NCBI GenBank assembly: GCA_021823045.1
Contig: JAKAPB010000098.1
Coordinates: forward strand, 1-6,949
From: Actinomycetes bacterium
GTDB taxonomy: Bacteria > Actinomycetota > Acidimicrobiia > Acidimicrobiales > Acidimicrobiaceae
DNA: 6,949 nt
Direction of reading: 5' to 3'
Shown here: positions 5,412 to 6,949 of the stretch, piece after piece
Layout of the letters: each line of letters starts with the position of its first letter
How positions within the stretch are numbered: the stretch's first letter is position 1
The notes under the pieces: model-generated
The model's database searches: none
What the model saw: only the letters and a program-made list of their open reading frames with translations
What the model was told of the DNA's origin: nothing
Program-made: the position numbers and the translations under genes

Positions 5412-6491
5412 GTGAAGGCGCTACATCAATTTGTTCCATCACTTTTAAATTCTGACGCCATCGGATCTCACGTGCTCGAGATAAAAAAGACACTCGACGC
5501 TTTTGGAATCCAGAATGAAATCTTTGTCAGCTCAGAAAAAGATGATCATGTGGGAATCGCACACCCATTTTCTAAATACCCCAAGATGCGAAATGACGGA
5601 GACATCCTGCTATACCACGTCGCAGGAGCTTCTGCTATGGCCGACTTTCTATCGTCGCGCAAAGAGATAATCTGGATCGACTACCACAACATTACCCCGT
5701 CGGCATTCTTTGATGGCTGGGATGATCGAACCAGCGCTAGCCAACATATTGGTCGAATACAGCTGGAAAGACTCTCAGAAATTGCCCAGCTCGCCCTGGC
5801 TGACTCCCAATTTAATGAATCAGAACTGATTGACCTTGGATTTTCGACGACAAGGGTCCTGCCAATTCTTTTCAATCCGGCCAACTTCCAAGACGCGGCC
5901 ATCGACCCAACAAATCTACGCGAAGAAAAGCAGAGGTGGCTTTTTGTCGGACGCATTACTCCGGGCAAAGCACAGCACAATCTCATCAGATCATTCGCTG
6001 CCTACAGAGAGCTATACAATCCCCATTGCGAGCTTTATCTTGTCGGCAAGCCAGCAACCCCTAGGTATTTTGACTCCCTTTCCGCGATGGTTGATAACCT
6101 AGGCCTAAATGATGCCGTTTTTCTAACTAAAGGAGTGAGCGCGCAAGAGTTGTCCATTTACTATCAAACGGCCGACATATTTGTGTCACTATCCGAGCAC
6201 GAAGGCTTTTGCGTTCCGCTCCTCGAAGCTATGCACTACGAACTACCAATCTTGGCGCTGGCTTCTTCGGCCGTGCCGGAGACCTTGGCAGATGCAGGAG
6301 TGCTCATCGAAAGCGCAGACCCTCTCCGAGTTGCGACGGCGGTTGACCTTGTTCTCCGGGATCAGGGGCTCGTTGAGGATCTACGCCGTCGAGCAAAAGA
6401 TCGATTAGCCCAGCTATCTCTTGAAAACGCTAGGACCGCCCTGAGAAACCTTCTAAACAGCTATGGTCTAGTCGACGGAGAACGGTCATGA
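5412..6491 (+). CDS. GT4-type (GT-B fold) glycosyltransferase, second of the tandem paralogous pair
   Basis: This 359-residue protein is clearly homologous over its whole length to the preceding gene product. Shared landmarks are HQFVPS with DAIGSH (5-20), DYHNITPSAF (90-99), WLFVGRITPGKAQHN (176-190), LYLVGK (208-213), EX7E EGFCVPLLE (Glu264 to Glu272) and ASSAVPET (284-291). Over the aligned 42 residues from the YY before EX7E to PET, 29 are identical by hand count. Elsewhere the two are more diverged, especially at residues 40-70, which may change acceptor or donor choice. It is a retaining GT-B enzyme expected to act on the same glycan as its neighbour, possibly adding the next sugar. The start is GTG, one base after the previous stop. 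Its TGA overlaps the ATG of the next gene as ATGA. All key donor-site residues are present, so nothing suggests decay. Confidence 0.88.
   Translation: MKALHQFVPSLLNSDAIGSHVLEIKKTLDAFGIQNEIFVSSEKDDHVGIAHPFSKYPKMRNDGDILLYHVAGASAMADFLSSRKEIIWIDYHNITPSAFFDGWDDRTSASQHIGRIQLERLSEIAQLALADSQFNESELIDLGFSTTRVLPILFNPANFQDAAIDPTNLREEKQRWLFVGRITPGKAQHNLIRSFAAYRELYNPHCELYLVGKPATPRYFDSLSAMVDNLGLNDAVFLTKGVSAQELSIYYQTADIFVSLSEHEGFCVPLLEAMHYELPILALASSAVPETLADAGVLIESADPLRVATAVDLVLRDQGLVEDLRRRAKDRLAQLSLENARTALRNLLNSYGLVDGERS
6477..6480 (+). promoter_or_regulatory. Shine-Dalgarno for the third glycosyltransferase
   Basis: GGAG lies seven bases before ATG 6488, inside the end of the preceding gene. Together with the ATGA overlap it supports translation from 6488 and tight coupling. 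Confidence 0.55.
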
Positions 6492-6949
6492 GTCAACAGC
6501 TTGAAGTGCAAGGAGATAGCACTCGGATAGAAAACCGCCAAAAAATAAGCTTTGTAACTCCGCGCTTCGGCAGTGACATTAACGGCGGAGCCGAATTTGG
6601 CGCAAGAATGATAGCAGAGCGCCTGGTGAAGCGTGGCTTTACTGTTGAAGCGCTGACTACTGTGGCCGGAGACATTGCTAGGTGGGAACCAAAATACGAC
6701 GAGGGTCTGACCGTCGAAAATGGCGTGAAGGTCAGTCGCTTTGCTGTCGACCAGGGGCGCTCGAGGGACTTTGCGGCATTCTCCAGAAAAGTTGAGTTTT
6801 CCGCCAAGTCGGCAACTAGAGAAGAGGCACTCGAATACATCCGCCTCCAAGGACCAGTTTCCGCGGGGCTCCTAGAGGCGATTCCGGAGGCCGATGCTGA
6901 CTTCATCGCTTTCTATCCGTACCTCTATCACCCAGTCGTCCACTCGATG
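6488..6949 (+). CDS. GT4-type glycosyltransferase, N-terminal part, cut by the right edge
   Basis: An open frame of 154 codons runs from ATG 6488 to the window end with no stop. After a polar leader of about 19 residues it reads ISFVTPRFGSDINGGAEFGA (20-39), then ARMIAERLVKRGFTVEALTT (39-58). This is the N-terminal first strand, glycine-rich NGGAE turn and first helix of GT4-family enzymes. Further family-like stretches are WEPKYDEG (66-73), NGVKVSRFAV (78-87), LQGPVSAGLLEAI (120-132) and the hydrophobic strand DFIAFYPYLYHPVVHS (138-153). The donor-binding half with EX7E must lie past the edge. It differs in sequence from the two preceding transferases, so it is a separate subfamily and not a third copy. 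It overlaps the previous gene by 4 bases. Longer minus-strand frames in the same place are antisense shadows. Confidence 0.85.
   Translation, partial: MSQQLEVQGDSTRIENRQKISFVTPRFGSDINGGAEFGARMIAERLVKRGFTVEALTTVAGDIARWEPKYDEGLTVENGVKVSRFAVDQGRSRDFAAFSRKVEFSAKSATREEALEYIRLQGPVSAGLLEAIPEADADFIAFYPYLYHPVVHSM

Noticed and set aside
6461..6906. Two long minus-strand frames (6461-6850 and 6493-6906)
   Set aside because: They lie antisense to the third glycosyltransferase, whose + strand frame has clear family motifs and a good start. The antisense frames have no recognisable content.
1..6949. Search for mobile elements, CRISPR arrays, tRNA or rRNA genes and defence modules
   Set aside because: No transposase, terminal inverted repeats, regular spaced repeats, cloverleaf or defence-type domains were seen. 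The only tandem repeat is the protein-coding 42-residue array.

Overview
The window looks like a cell-envelope region from a mid-GC actinobacterium. The best clue to the lineage is a secreted SpoIID/LytB-domain protein that ends in six 42-residue repeats of the 'PDGKGYWLVASDGGVFSFG' type. From memory, these repeats are especially common in Acidimicrobiia and related deep-branching Actinobacteria. Base composition is roughly balanced, not strongly GC-rich, and three of the five genes whose starts are visible use GTG. An Acidimicrobiia member, possibly of the acidophilic Acidithrix/Ferrimicrobium type, is my guess; no rRNA or marker gene confirms it.

Layout: (1) Bases 1-692, + strand: the 3' nine-tenths of a short-chain dehydrogenase/reductase closely resembling DprE2, which reduces the keto-sugar intermediate on the way to decaprenyl-phospho-arabinose. 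Its N-terminus is off the left edge. (2) Bases 713-742: a perfect 10-bp hairpin between two convergent genes. (3) Bases 751-2886, - strand: an exported SpoIID-like putative peptidoglycan glycan-strand lyase with a Thr/Pro linker and a probable beta-propeller. (4) Bases 2887-3202: a 316-bp divergent intergenic region, presumably with promoters for both sides. (5) Bases 3203-6949, + strand: a tightly packed operon (gaps of 3 and 1 nt, then a 4-nt overlap). It encodes a methyltransferase-fold protein with a long N-terminal extension, two tandem paralogous GT4-type glycosyltransferases, and the start of a third, distinct GT4-type glycosyltransferase that is cut by the right edge.

How it fits together: the + strand operon most likely builds a cell-surface polysaccharide, with the glycosyltransferases adding sugars from nucleotide donors on the cytoplasmic face. 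The methyltransferase-like protein may modify or scaffold the glycan machinery. DprE2 supplies an arabinose donor to the envelope, and the SpoIID-like protein acts outside the membrane on peptidoglycan. I see no mobile element, CRISPR array, tRNA, rRNA or defence system. The points most worth following up are the SpoIID-propeller architecture with two recently homogenised blades, the degenerate SAM-binding motif of the methyltransferase-like protein, and the duplicated glycosyltransferase pair.
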